A stretch of 50,374 bases of DNA from an uncultured Thermomicrobia bacterium (GTDB taxonomy: Bacteria; Chloroflexota; Chloroflexia; Thermomicrobiales; JALYUS01). The stretch lies in contig CALBSO010000020.1 in assembly GCA_937968015.1 (NCBI GenBank), forward strand, positions 1 to 50,374, read 5' to 3'. The position numbers and the translations under genes were made by a program. Positions 17,484 to 26,437 of this stretch are shown here, piece after piece (positions within the stretch are counted from its first letter, which is position 1; each line of letters starts with the position of its first letter). The notes below the pieces were generated by a model. That model was not told the origin of the DNA, made no database searches, and was given only the letters and a program-made list of their open reading frames with translations.

Positions 17484-17864
17484 ATGTTTTATCCGGTCTT
17501 CGCGGTCTTTATGATCGTCGTTGTATTCTATAGTGCGGCTGCGGTGATCGAGTACGGGATGGCGCTCTCCGTTCGGGGGAGTGCGGGGATGTTGCTCTTC
17601 GCGGGCGCGCTCGTCCTCCTCGGCATCGCGCTCTGGTGGGCCTTCGACGCCGTGCGGGCGATCTCACCGACGCGCGGCGTCGAACTCCTGCGCGCGGTCG
17701 TCTTCCTGTTGCTCTCGGGGCCGGTACTCAGCGCGCCCCCACTCACCGCGCGGACGGTTGGTGGAGGCTACACATTCATCTCGATCGGGCGATTCCGTCG
17801 GCTGATCTGGCGGCCCGCCTCGATCATCGGCCTGGTGCTGATCGTTCTCTGGTTTCTCTCCTGA
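17484..17864 (+). CDS. small membrane protein, function unknown
   Basis: 126 residues with four hydrophobic segments (for example VFAVFMIVVVFYSAAAVI and GSAGMLLFAGALVLLGIALW). There are no recognisable motifs. AAAGGGGTGAG lies upstream of the ATG. The next gene, the receptor kinase, begins about 195 bp downstream on the same strand. Confidence 0.6.
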   Translation: MFYPVFAVFMIVVVFYSAAAVIEYGMALSVRGSAGMLLFAGALVLLGIALWWAFDAVRAISPTRGVELLRAVVFLLLSGPVLSAPPLTARTVGGGYTFISIGRFRRLIWRPASIIGLVLIVLWFLS

Positions 17865-18059
17865 TCTCTCAATCGTCGGAATCGTGCCTGCACGACGCCG
17901 ATGGGATGGATGGTACGTAGGTGGATTCGCTCGGCGACAGACTCTTACAGGGCAACGTCACATTTCGACGATGGAGCGCGTTCAACTTTATAGCCGTGGT
18001 ATGCGGAGGGGATCGCGTTGCCGGACGGCATGGATGTCTGGGATTGAAGGGGGCAGCAG

Positions 18060-20897
18060 ATGAGTGATGAGAGAACGCCGCCCGGCGTTCCGGCGGAGCA
18101 TGATGACCGCACTGTCGCAGCGGGGACGAACCCGGAGCAGTCGCCGACCAGCCTGTTTGACGGGCGCTATCGCATCGAGCGCGTGATCGGGCAGGGGGCA
18201 TTCGGGCGTGTCTACCTCGCGTTCGATACCCGCCTGCGGCGCAACGTCGCCGTCAAGGAACTGCTCGCCACGCGCAGCAAGACGGATTCCGCGACCTATG
18301 AGCGCTATCTGGAACGTTTCCAGCGCGAGGCGCGGGCGGCAGGTGTGGTGCAGAATCCCAATATCGTCGCGGTCCACGAACTCGCCATTGATCCGGACGA
18401 GAACTACTACCTGATGATGGAGTACGTGGATGGCACGGACCTGCGCGACCTCCTGACGCAGGTCGGCACGCTGCCGGTGGAGCGAGCGGTGACGATCGCG
18501 CTGGAGGTGGCGAGAGCGCTGGAGGCGGTGCATGAGCAGGACATCGTGCATCGGGACCTCAAGCCCGCGAACATCATGCTGACGCGGCGCGGCGTGACGA
18601 AGGTGACGGACTTCGGCATCGCGCAGGTTGGCCAGGAGAGCCAGCGAACGCAGGTCGTCTCCGGGCATCCCGGTACGCCGATCTACATGAGTCCGGAGCA
18701 GGGGAGTGGCTCCGGCTACCTCGATGGGCGCTCGGACCTGTACAGCCTCGGCCTGGTCCTCTACGAGATGCTCGTCGGGGAGCCGTACGCGCGCAAGCGG
18801 CAACCGCTCAATGTCGCCCGGCCCGATCTTTCACCGCAACTCGTCGCCATCGTGAACAAACTGATGGCACGAGACCCGAACGACCGCTATCAGCACGCGG
18901 GAGAGGTAGTCGAGGCGCTGGGCGCCCTCAGCGGCATGCGCCCCTCATTCGTGCCGACGGATGCGCCCACCTATCAGCCCCCGATCAGCGACGGGGCAAC
19001 GCTGCCGGGGGGGCCGGGATCGCAGGCGCCGCCATTGGGGGTACCGGCGGCGTACGGGGGAGCAGCGAGCCAGAGCGCGCCGGGCGCGCCCATCTATACC
19101 GGGGTCACGCCGCCACCCTTTACGGGCAGCGCGCTCCCGTACGCGCCGCCGCCCGTGCCCGCTTCCGGGAATAACAAGCGCGGTCTTTGGCTGGGGCTTG
19201 GCGCGGCGGGGCTCGTCGCGTTGATCGCGGTGATTGGTTTCTTCGCGTTCGCGGGGAAGTCAACACCCTCAACCGCCACGGCATCACCCGGTGGCGGAAC
19301 AGCAGTGTCATCAACGACAGGCACGGCAGGAACGCCACAAACAGGGGGAACGGCGGGAGTCGCGTTCGTCGGCTCCCCGGTGCCGGCCAATGCCTACATT
19401 GTCGCGGACGCGAAGAACCTCATTACCTACGCATATCCGAAGGAGTGGCATGCGGGCGGCGTCACGGAGTTCGATACGGACATCGTCGCCGGCTACACGA
19501 TCTTCAACCCCTACAGCATCTTCTCGGTCGCGAAGGAGGATGTCGTCCCATCCACGACGCTTGACAGCTACACAGACGACTATATCGCCCGGCGGTTCCG
19601 CAAGAGCCCGGACTGGAAGCCGGGGCCGATCAACAAACAGAACGCGAAAATCGCGGGGCAGGAAGCCCGCATCATTGACTTTCTCCAGCCGAGTACGTCG
19701 GACGGTGGGATCGCTCCGAAAGGTGGCATCATTTACCAGTACCTCACCGTCACGCTCCATGATAACCGGGCATGGACGATCGGCTACGCGACGGCGAATG
19801 AGCAGAAAGACGTGGCGCAAAAGCAGTTTGATGTCCTCGCGAATACCTTCGCATTCTGCCCGACAACGGGTTGCGGGCGGCAGCAAACGGTGCCGACCAT
19901 CGCGGCGGGGCAGACGACGAAATGGGCCGATACCGCGAAACTCCTCACCGCCGAATATCCCGCGGACTGGTTCGCCTACCCCGATGACAAGGCCCAGGAT
20001 CGGTCGCTGGCGTTGAGCAGCCCGGATGGCGTCTTCTTCAACATCTATGCCTTTGACACGACCTCGACGGTGGACGAGGAGATGCAGGCCATCCTCGATA
20101 ACCATGCGAAGGCCACGGACTTCAAATATACCGACACGCCGGTCACCGATGTGACGATCGCGGGAGAGCCGGGGAAATTTCTCAGTTACACGTATGTGCC
20201 GGCGAGCGACCCGAGCGCGAAGGCCCGCAATGCTCTGGTCTGGGTCGTCAACCATGGTGGGAAGGAATTCGCCTTCCAAGCTCTCGATACCAAAGCGCGC
20301 CGCGCTGATATCGAGAAGATCGTCGGCTCTGTCGCCTTTACGGGTCCGTCCGCGACTGCCACGCCGCGCGCGACCCCGGTACCGACCGCACGCCCGACCG
20401 TTGTCGCAACGGACACCCCGAAGCCGCAGCGGACACCAACCGTCAGCGCGCAATCGCTCACGACGTGGTCGGATCCTGATGGCGTCATCAAATTCCAGTA
20501 TCCCAGTAGCTGGACAGCCAGCAAAGTGGCGAACTCTCCCAGTAGCGCCGTGCTGGTCAGCGACGCAAATGGTGTCGTCGGTGTGAGTGTCTTTATCTAC
20601 GACCCCGGCACAGAGACGATTGACCAGAACTTCCAGCGTATCCGTGACACGGCATCGAACGATGGAAAAACGGTCCGCGTCTATGACCCCGTGCTCGATA
20701 CCAAAGTCGGCGGTCTGCCCGCGAAGTCGGTGGCGTACCGGTACACGCCGATAGATCAACCGAACAGCACTCCCGGTATCGCGACGATCTGGATCGTGGA
20801 TCACAACGGCAAGCGGTACGAGTTCTTCGGAAGTGATGTTGCGGTGGGCCGGGCGCAGATCGAAGCCGTGATTGGCTCGGTCGTCTTCCTGAAGTAA
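18060..20897 (+). CDS. membrane-anchored Ser/Thr protein kinase with three extracellular repeats
   Basis: 945 residues. The cytoplasmic kinase domain (about 38-300) has all Hanks motifs: glycine loop GQGAFG (44-49), VAVK with Lys66, HRDLKPANIM with Asp166, DFG (184-186) and SPEQ. A Pro/Gly-rich linker leads to one membrane helix near 375-396. Outside are three related domains of about 150 residues, starting near 445, 618 and 800, each of the form W-x-D...KFxYPxxW...and ending in a short IVGSVxF-type strand; they resemble PsbP-like or lipoprotein-type ligand domains and replace the PASTA repeats of PknB. The companion gene downstream carries a fourth copy. A perfect 12-bp hairpin follows the stop. 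Confidence 0.93.
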   Translation: MSDERTPPGVPAEHDDRTVAAGTNPEQSPTSLFDGRYRIERVIGQGAFGRVYLAFDTRLRRNVAVKELLATRSKTDSATYERYLERFQREARAAGVVQNPNIVAVHELAIDPDENYYLMMEYVDGTDLRDLLTQVGTLPVERAVTIALEVARALEAVHEQDIVHRDLKPANIMLTRRGVTKVTDFGIAQVGQESQRTQVVSGHPGTPIYMSPEQGSGSGYLDGRSDLYSLGLVLYEMLVGEPYARKRQPLNVARPDLSPQLVAIVNKLMARDPNDRYQHAGEVVEALGALSGMRPSFVPTDAPTYQPPISDGATLPGGPGSQAPPLGVPAAYGGAASQSAPGAPIYTGVTPPPFTGSALPYAPPPVPASGNNKRGLWLGLGAAGLVALIAVIGFFAFAGKSTPSTATASPGGGTAVSSTTGTAGTPQTGGTAGVAFVGSPVPANAYIVADAKNLITYAYPKEWHAGGVTEFDTDIVAGYTIFNPYSIFSVAKEDVVPSTTLDSYTDDYIARRFRKSPDWKPGPINKQNAKIAGQEARIIDFLQPSTSDGGIAPKGGIIYQYLTVTLHDNRAWTIGYATANEQKDVAQKQFDVLANTFAFCPTTGCGRQQTVPTIAAGQTTKWADTAKLLTAEYPADWFAYPDDKAQDRSLALSSPDGVFFNIYAFDTTSTVDEEMQAILDNHAKATDFKYTDTPVTDVTIAGEPGKFLSYTYVPASDPSAKARNALVWVVNHGGKEFAFQALDTKARRADIEKIVGSVAFTGPSATATPRATPVPTARPTVVATDTPKPQRTPTVSAQSLTTWSDPDGVIKFQYPSSWTASKVANSPSSAVLVSDANGVVGVSVFIYDPGTETIDQNFQRIRDTASNDGKTVRVYDPVLDTKVGGLPAKSVAYRYTPIDQPNSTPGIATIWIVDHNGKRYEFFGSDVAVGRAQIEAVIGSVVFLK

Positions 20898-20911
20898 ATC
20901 GTGGCGGGGTG

Positions 20912-20940
20912 TCGCGAGGGGCCTGGAAGGCCCCTCGCGA
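20912..20940 (+). terminator. hairpin after the kinase gene
   Basis: Perfect 12-bp stem, TCGCGAGGGGCC at 20912-20923 paired with 20929-20940, loop TGGAA. It has no T tract, so it may attenuate transcription or stabilise RNA rather than terminate fully before the companion gene. Confidence 0.55.
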
Positions 20941-20997
20941 AGACGATGTGGGCATGCTACGCTATCGCATACGCCACTTCAGAGAAAGGGAAACAGC

Positions 20998-22338
20998 ATG
21001 TCCGACCAGAGACCGCCCGGCTCGGCCGAGAACGAAGATGAGCGCACGCGCTTTGCGCGCAATCCGCCGGGCGGTGGAACACGCCCGCCGGAAGACCCGA
21101 ACGCGACGATCATTCCTCATGCTCCGCCGCCCCCGAACCCACCACTCTACGGAAACCCGTCGCCGCAGCCATCGGCGCAGCCACCCGCGTCGCAACCGCC
21201 TCCGGCACCGCAGCCTCCACTGCCGTCTGCCGGGTGGGGGACGCCATCCGCGTACCCCCCGCCTCCATACCCAGGGCAAGGCCAGCCGAACCCCTACGGC
21301 GATCCGCATGCGCCCCCGCCATACGGGGGCGGCTACCCGCCACCGCCCGCCTATGGTGGCACACAACCCTTACCGCAGCCACCGGCCGCGTCACCGTATG
21401 GCGGCTATCCCGGTGGCGGGGCGCCGCCCGCTACCGGTGGGTATGGTTACGGACCAACGGGGGCATATCCGCCGCCCGGCGCGCCTCCGCAGAAGAGCAA
21501 TCGCGGCCTCGCGCTCGGCATCGGCGGTGGCGTGCTGGCGGTGCTCGCGATTATTGGCGCCGTCTTCTTTTTCACGAAGAAGAGTGATACGGGCACCGCG
21601 ACTGCCACGCCCGCGCGCACCACCGTTACCGCTAGTGGTACGGTCTCGGCATCTGCCATCGCCCCGACTACTGCCGCCGCCGTCGGTACACAGGTGGCCG
21701 GTGGCGGCATCCTCGCGACTCTTTCCGCCGCCGCGACCGGCACGGCAGGCCCCGGCAGTACCGCGGCCGTCCCGACGGGGATATTCGACCCGATACGGGC
21801 GACCGCAACACGCGCCGCGACCGCGACGCGCGCCGCCGTCTCACCGACGCCCATCAGCACCGCGCGCCCCAGCCCATCAGCCGCGACGACATCCACGGCG
21901 CTCGGGCAGACGTGGACGGACCCGAATGGACGCTTGAAGTTCAAATATCCGGACGGCTGGACCGTAACGAAACTGGCGAACTCGCAGAGCAACATCGTCG
22001 AGGTTGATGGCCCGGACAATGTCTCCTTTTACGTGGACGGATACAAGCAGAGCGGCACGCCCGCTGAGGAGATTCAGACGACGAGGGATTTCCATACAAA
22101 GAGTACCCAGTTCACCTATACTGATGGCCCGACCGGCGACGCGAAAGTCGGTGGCGAACCGGGCAAGACACTCATGTACACATTCAAACGGAAAGACCAG
22201 ACATCCGGTGCGACCGTAGACGGCGTACTATGGATCGTCAATCACGGTGGCAGCGAGTACGACTTCGAAGCGCTCCTTGTCGGCAAGCACCGCCCGGAGA
22301 TTGACGCGATCATCGCCTCGATCGTCTTTACCCGGTAG
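20998..22338 (+). CDS. kinase-companion membrane protein with shared extracellular domain
   Basis: 446 residues. The N-terminal ~165 residues are cytoplasmic, Pro/Gly/Tyr-rich and disordered, with Thr-containing sites near the start (DERTRF, PNATIIPH) that could be phosphorylated. One membrane helix lies near 168-192 (LALGIGGGVLAVLAIIGAVFF), then a Thr/Ala-rich spacer, then from about 303 a single copy of the domain found three times in the upstream kinase (TWTDPNGRLKFKYPDGW; VNHGGSEYDFEALLVGKH). GAAAGGGAAAC precedes the ATG. No enzyme domain is present. I infer a substrate, co-receptor or regulator of the kinase. Confidence 0.8.
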   Translation: MSDQRPPGSAENEDERTRFARNPPGGGTRPPEDPNATIIPHAPPPPNPPLYGNPSPQPSAQPPASQPPPAPQPPLPSAGWGTPSAYPPPPYPGQGQPNPYGDPHAPPPYGGGYPPPPAYGGTQPLPQPPAASPYGGYPGGGAPPATGGYGYGPTGAYPPPGAPPQKSNRGLALGIGGGVLAVLAIIGAVFFFTKKSDTGTATATPARTTVTASGTVSASAIAPTTAAAVGTQVAGGGILATLSAAATGTAGPGSTAAVPTGIFDPIRATATRAATATRAAVSPTPISTARPSPSAATTSTALGQTWTDPNGRLKFKYPDGWTVTKLANSQSNIVEVDGPDNVSFYVDGYKQSGTPAEEIQTTRDFHTKSTQFTYTDGPTGDAKVGGEPGKTLMYTFKRKDQTSGATVDGVLWIVNHGGSEYDFEALLVGKHRPEIDAIIASIVFTR

Positions 22339-22375
22339 CGTGTGCCCACCCCAGGAGTAAGCAGGGTAACGAAGG

Positions 22376-22402
22376 ACCGCCCCGGCAGGAGACCGGGGCG
22401 GT
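22376..22402. terminator. bidirectional hairpin between convergent genes
   Basis: Perfect 10-bp stem ACCGCCCCGG (22376-22385) and its complement (22393-22402), loop of 7. It lies between the companion protein gene and the convergent DUF5666 gene. No long T tract on either side. Confidence 0.6.
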
Positions 22403-22433
22403 GGAGGAGAGGGAAGAGAAGGAAAATACGAAG

Positions 22434-23183
22434 TTACGGCTTCGCGGTCGGGCTGGCGACGCCCGGCTTCATGTGGCCCTGCCCTATCATGCTCAGATCG
22501 AAGATACGGATCGTGTCCGCGTTCACCGTCGCGCCATTCTGCGTGCCGGTGACCATGATGCGGTCGCCGACCTTGATATCAGTGGCGCTGGCGGTCGCGG
22601 CTCCCTTCGTCACCTTCGCGCCGCTGGAGAGATTGATCGTCAATTGCAGGCCGCCGCCATCCACAATCGTTAGCGTGTTGCCGGTAGCCGTGACAAGCCC
22701 CTCGACCCGCACCTGGCCCGCCGGAACGAGCGCAAGTTCTGTCACGGTGACATTCGGTGGGTTCTGGCCGGTGCTCGGCTGGCTCGGAGTATTACCTGGC
22801 TGTCCGGGGCCATGACCACGGCCAGGACGCCCGTTGAACTGAATGTGAACTTCGACGAGTGAGCCGGTCTTGAAGTCGCCAATTGCCGCGTCCTTCGTCG
22901 TGCCGTCCGGTTGGATGGCGACGAGTTTGACGTTCTGATCAACTTTTATCGTCGCGACCGGTTGGGGCACCCCACCGAGCGTGATCGTCTGGTTCGTCGT
23001 GTCCACCGCCGTGACGATCGCGCGCGGGCCGAAGCCACGGTCATCCTTGCTGTCGTTCTTGGCCGGGCCACCACGATGCCCGCCTGATCCCGCCGCGAAC
23101 GCGGTCGTCGCGACCGCGAGCAATGCGATGATCGCCGCGATCACCCCGATCGCTATTACCCGTTTCCGTGTACCCGATGTCAT
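22434..23183 (-). CDS. secreted DUF5666-domain protein
   Basis: 249 residues. A signal peptide (VIAIGVIAAIIALLAVATTA) is followed by two beta-rich DUF5666-like segments: one around GPRAIVTAVDTTNQTITLGG and one around RVEGLVTATGNTLTIVDGGG, ending VGDRIMVTGTQNGATVNADT. A Gly/Pro/Gln-rich linker joins them. DUF5666 is an OB-like secreted domain of unknown role. GGAGG lies upstream of ATG 23183. Confidence 0.8.
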   Translation of the reverse strand: MTSGTRKRVIAIGVIAAIIALLAVATTAFAAGSGGHRGGPAKNDSKDDRGFGPRAIVTAVDTTNQTITLGGVPQPVATIKVDQNVKLVAIQPDGTTKDAAIGDFKTGSLVEVHIQFNGRPGRGHGPGQPGNTPSQPSTGQNPPNVTVTELALVPAGQVRVEGLVTATGNTLTIVDGGGLQLTINLSSGAKVTKGAATASATDIKVGDRIMVTGTQNGATVNADTIRIFDLSMIGQGHMKPGVASPTAKP

Positions 23184-23303
23184 AATCAGTGCCTCCTAAC
23201 CTACCAATAGGGCGTCTGCCACACTTCCTGTTAACTCCAGCGTACGCGATGAACATTGAATCGGCATGGCAAAAATGTAAAATCATTGGCAAGAGAGTGT
23301 GGA

Positions 23304-23458
23304 ATGAGTCGGCAGTCGAAAAGGAGTGAGCGTCCTACTCCTGCTGGTACGGCGTGGAATGGATAGGTATACTCATCGTGGTGTGGGCCTGCCAGGGCGC
23401 GTGCTCAACCTCAACCCGCCCCTCGTTCTGCCGACTGCTGATTGCTGACAGCCGACTC
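23304..23458. repeat. heptamer inverted-repeat element upstream of the hydrolase
   Basis: Short left arm AGTCGGCAGTCGA (about 23307-23319) and a longer right arm of 7-bp units CTGCCGA CTGCTGA TTGCTGA (from about 23428) continuing to 23458. It belongs to the same 7-bp-unit class as the elements at 35205, 40849, 42970, 46524, 47098, 48087 and 49426, but lies before a start codon. The surrounding 297-bp gap holds no gene. Confidence 0.55.
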
Positions 23459-23480
23459 TCTACCGAAAGCGAGACGCCTC

Positions 23481-24335
23481 ATGTCGCTTACCCGTACCGA
23501 GATCCCGCTGGCGAAAACGGGATTTATTCTTGCCAATGGTCTGCGCATTCGCACCGCCGCGTGGCCGTCCGACGGCTATCCTGCCGTCTTCGTGCATGGT
23601 CTCTCCAGCGGTTGGCAATCCTGGCTACCGCCGCTCGCCTATCTCTGGCCGACGCTCTCCGTGACGGCGGTGGACTTGCGCGGCCACGGCGATTCCGACA
23701 AGCCGGAAACAAGTTATACGCTGACAAACTATGTCGCGGATATCTGGGAGGCGATAGGCAAGATGCGGCTGAAGCGCCCGCCGGTGCTGATCGGTCACTC
23801 GCTCGGCGGGGCAATCGTGCGGCGGATCGCGGCGGACCACGCGGGCGAACTCGCTGCCGTCGTCGTCGAGGACAGCGACCTCTGGGGCACGGAGCAGACG
23901 ACACCGGAGCAGCAGCGCGCCTTCGGGCAGGAGTGGTTAAAGAATGTCCGCCGCCCGCTGCCCGAACTGATTCAGATCGAGATGGATCGCAACCCGGCGT
24001 ATTCCTACCGCGAGGCGATGGAGCGGGCGACGCGCGTCCAGAATACCGCCGATGGCGTCTTTCTCGGCGCGCCGGAGGGCGTCGGGCTCGCCGCCGGGGA
24101 GACGTACGACGCAGTCTTACCCCGCATCACCTGCCCCTTCCTGCTCGTGCGCGGCATGCCGGAACTCGGTGGCGCTGTGCCGGAAGCCGCCGCCGCCCGA
24201 CACAAGGAATTAATCCCGAACGCGACCGTCGTGACGATCCCGAACGTCGGCCACAGCGTCCACGGCCAGCAACCCGAAGCCTTCTCCGAAGCCGTCCTCG
24301 CCTTCCTCAGCGATCACAACATCATCGGGGACTAA
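23481..24335 (+). CDS. alpha/beta hydrolase
   Basis: 284 residues, alpha/beta hydrolase fold. The oxyanion motif is VFVHGLSSGWQSW, the Asp/Gly segment is AVDLRGHGDSD, the nucleophile elbow is LIGHSLGG (Ser), and the C-terminal histidine is in IPNVGHSVHG. Substrate unknown; the closest general classes are esterases, haloperoxidase-like hydrolases and C-C hydrolases. ATG 23481 was chosen over 23442 because the longer frame would translate the repeat element. No strong ribosome site precedes it. folC begins 31 bp downstream. Confidence 0.86.
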   Translation: MSLTRTEIPLAKTGFILANGLRIRTAAWPSDGYPAVFVHGLSSGWQSWLPPLAYLWPTLSVTAVDLRGHGDSDKPETSYTLTNYVADIWEAIGKMRLKRPPVLIGHSLGGAIVRRIAADHAGELAAVVVEDSDLWGTEQTTPEQQRAFGQEWLKNVRRPLPELIQIEMDRNPAYSYREAMERATRVQNTADGVFLGAPEGVGLAAGETYDAVLPRITCPFLLVRGMPELGGAVPEAAAARHKELIPNATVVTIPNVGHSVHGQQPEAFSEAVLAFLSDHNIIGD

Positions 24336-24366
24336 CCGTGGTTCAAGCGTTTGAGAAAGGGCAGAG

Positions 24367-25794
24367 ATGCGCGCAGCGATTGGTGGGGATGCGGAATTAC
24401 TGGCCCGGTATGAGGCGGCGGTCGGCTATCTCGAATCGCTGCTGAAGTGGCACACGACGCGCCCGGCGGGGTATGACCCGCAGGTCCATCTCTCGCGCGA
24501 GCGAATGCTGCTGCGTCGCTGGGGCGACCCGCACCTCAATTACCCCATCGCGCATATTACTGGGACGAGCGGTAAGGGCAGCACCTCGGCGATGCTCGCG
24601 AGCATTTTGCGGGCGGCGGGCCACCACACCGGCCTGCATACCTCGCCGTACTTGCAGGCATTCACCGAGAAAATCCGCCTCGATGACGCCTATCTCTCGA
24701 TTCCCGAACTGGCATCGCTCGTGGACGAGTTGCGCGCCCATGCCGCCGCGATGGAGGCGGGAGGCGTGCATGGCCCGCCCTCCTACTTCGAGGCGACCGT
24801 TGGCATCGCGCTGACCGCCTTCGCGCGGCATAAGATGGACGCGGCGGTCGTCGAGGTCGGTATTGGCGGTCGGCATGATTCGACGAACGTGCTCATGCCG
24901 CGTGTCTCGGTGATCACCAATGTTGGCTTCGATCACACCGGCATCCTCGGCTACACGCTGCACGACATCGCCTACCAGAAGGCGGGGATCATCAAGCCGG
25001 GCGTGCCTGCCGTCACTGCGACGACCGCGCCGGACGCGCTCGCCGTCATCCGCTTCGAGGCGGAGGCGTATGGCGCGCCGCTCACGACCGTGCATGTCAA
25101 CGACGCCGACGCGCCACCCGACGCGATGCGCGCGACGATTCACGCGCTCGGGCCGGAGGGTGCGACCTTCACGATGCGGCATAGCGACTGGCAACTGGAA
25201 CATGCCCGAATCCGCATGCTCGGCGCGCATCAAGTGACGAATGCCGCGACCGCTGTCGCCGCCGCGCGGGTGCTCGACGCATCGGGGCTTGCCGTGCCGG
25301 ACGACGCGATCCGTGCCGGGCTGGACAGCGCCTTCTTCCCCGGCCGGCTGGAGGTGATGCAGCGCGGCCCCGGCATCCCGACGGTGGTGATTGATGGCGC
25401 GCACAATCCGGACAAGGCGCGCGCACTTGTCGCGGCGCTCGGCACGCTCTTCCCCGGTACGCGGGTCGTGCTTGTCCTCGGCATGGTGGCGGACAAGGAC
25501 ACGACGGCGGTGCTCGACATCGTCGCGCCGATCGCCGTCGCGATCATCACGACGCAAGCGCCGATCATTAACCGTGCCGTCACTCCGGCGGCCGAACTGG
25601 CTGCCCAGATTCGCGCGCGGGGCATCCCGGCGGAAGCGGAACCCGACCCCGAGGCAGCGGTAGCGGCCGCGCTCGATCTTGCCGGCCCGGACGATCTCGT
25701 CTGCGTTACCGGCTCGCTCTACCTCGTCGGTGCCGTCCGCCGCCGCTGGATCGCCACCGATGATGTCGCCGTGCGAGCAACGAGCCTGCCATAG
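24367..25794 (+). CDS. folC: folylpolyglutamate synthase/dihydrofolate synthase
   Basis: 475 residues. FolC adds glutamate to dihydropteroate or folates with ATP. Motifs seen: HLNYPIAHITGTSGKGST (P-loop), the omega-loop region LHTSPYLQAFTEKIRLDD, DAAVVEVGIGGRHDSTN, VITNVGFDHTGILG, KAGIIKPGVP and VIDGAHNPDKARAL in the C-terminal domain. AAAGGGCAGAG precedes the ATG. It is probably cotranscribed with the hydrolase upstream. A 179-bp gap with no clear terminator separates it from the toxin-antitoxin candidate. Confidence 0.95.
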   Translation: MRAAIGGDAELLARYEAAVGYLESLLKWHTTRPAGYDPQVHLSRERMLLRRWGDPHLNYPIAHITGTSGKGSTSAMLASILRAAGHHTGLHTSPYLQAFTEKIRLDDAYLSIPELASLVDELRAHAAAMEAGGVHGPPSYFEATVGIALTAFARHKMDAAVVEVGIGGRHDSTNVLMPRVSVITNVGFDHTGILGYTLHDIAYQKAGIIKPGVPAVTATTAPDALAVIRFEAEAYGAPLTTVHVNDADAPPDAMRATIHALGPEGATFTMRHSDWQLEHARIRMLGAHQVTNAATAVAAARVLDASGLAVPDDAIRAGLDSAFFPGRLEVMQRGPGIPTVVIDGAHNPDKARALVAALGTLFPGTRVVLVLGMVADKDTTAVLDIVAPIAVAIITTQAPIINRAVTPAAELAAQIRARGIPAEAEPDPEAAVAAALDLAGPDDLVCVTGSLYLVGAVRRRWIATDDVAVRATSLP

Positions 25795-25895
25795 GTGGAG
25801 AGCAATGCACACCTTGTCGTTCCCTCCTGAGTGACAATCTCATCTGAGGGGATGGGGAATGCCCGATAACATTTTCAATGGGAGTATGCGCCCTC

Positions 25896-25924
25896 TTGAC
25901 GCATTGGTCTTCTCGAGTCATACT
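25896..25924 (+). promoter_or_regulatory. predicted promoter of the toxin-antitoxin pair
   Basis: TTGACG (25896-25901), 17-nt spacer, CATACT (25919-25924). The predicted start, 25931, is the first base of the direct-repeat array. Confidence 0.5.
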
Positions 25925-25930
25925 CCGCAT

Positions 25931-25957
25931 CGTACCATGCGTACCATGCGTACGCGA
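25931..25957 (+). promoter_or_regulatory. direct repeats, candidate autoregulatory operator
   Basis: Two exact 9-bp repeats CGTACCATG (25931-25939, 25940-25948) followed by CGTACGCGA. They sit just downstream of the predicted -10 and upstream of GGGAGG and the ATG at 25974, where an antitoxin would block transcription. Confidence 0.5.
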
Positions 25958-25973
25958 TTGGGAGGATACGACA

Positions 25974-26435
25974 ATGTCAATAACGGACACACCGATCCTT
26001 ACTCACTATAACAGTCGTTCGGGGCGCGATCATTTTGCCGATGTTGGGCGCGAAGTCGTACGTGGCGAACGCCCTGTCGTGATCGCCCCCCGCGACGAGC
26101 AGCCATGGGTGGCAATTGCGCGCGAACAACTCCTCAGTCTCCTCGCACCGTACACACCACACCTTGAAGTGGTTCCTGATCCCGAGACGGGCGAAGTGAC
26201 GATCTGGGTCGAGGAGCTGCAATCCCTCGTGACGGGCGAGAACCTCGTGGCGGCGCGCGACCAGCTTGCACGCGAAGTTCCGGACGACGTGAACCATTTC
26301 CTCGCGCGGTGGCCGATCCTCAAGCACACCAACCGGGCGAAGGATTATCCGTATATTCTCCGATTGGCGCTTGCCGAGTCGAGGGATGAGTTGATCGCCT
26401 TTCTCTTTGCTCGCTACGCACAAGCATCCGCGTAA
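25974..26435 (+). CDS. putative antitoxin (Phd/HicB-like)
   Basis: 153 residues. The N-terminal ~60 residues resemble Phd/YefM-type antitoxins (FADVGREVVRGERPVVIAPR). The middle resembles a HicB-type fold (GEVTIWVEELQSLVTGENLV, then AARDQLAREV). The C-terminus is helical. The start has GGGAGGAT upstream. The stop is 2 bp before the next ATG, the spacing expected of an antitoxin-toxin pair. I do not recognise a named family; the assignment rests on these similarities and the context. Confidence 0.55.
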   Translation: MSITDTPILTHYNSRSGRDHFADVGREVVRGERPVVIAPRDEQPWVAIAREQLLSLLAPYTPHLEVVPDPETGEVTIWVEELQSLVTGENLVAARDQLAREVPDDVNHFLARWPILKHTNRAKDYPYILRLALAESRDELIAFLFARYAQASA

Positions 26436-26437
26436 AT

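Noticed and set aside
19311..20804. Minus-strand frame of 497 codons
   Set aside because: It is antisense to the kinase ectodomain, Arg/Asp-rich with no motif; the plus-strand gene has full domain evidence.
24397..25812. Minus-strand frame of 471 codons
   Set aside because: It is antisense to folC, which has all family motifs.
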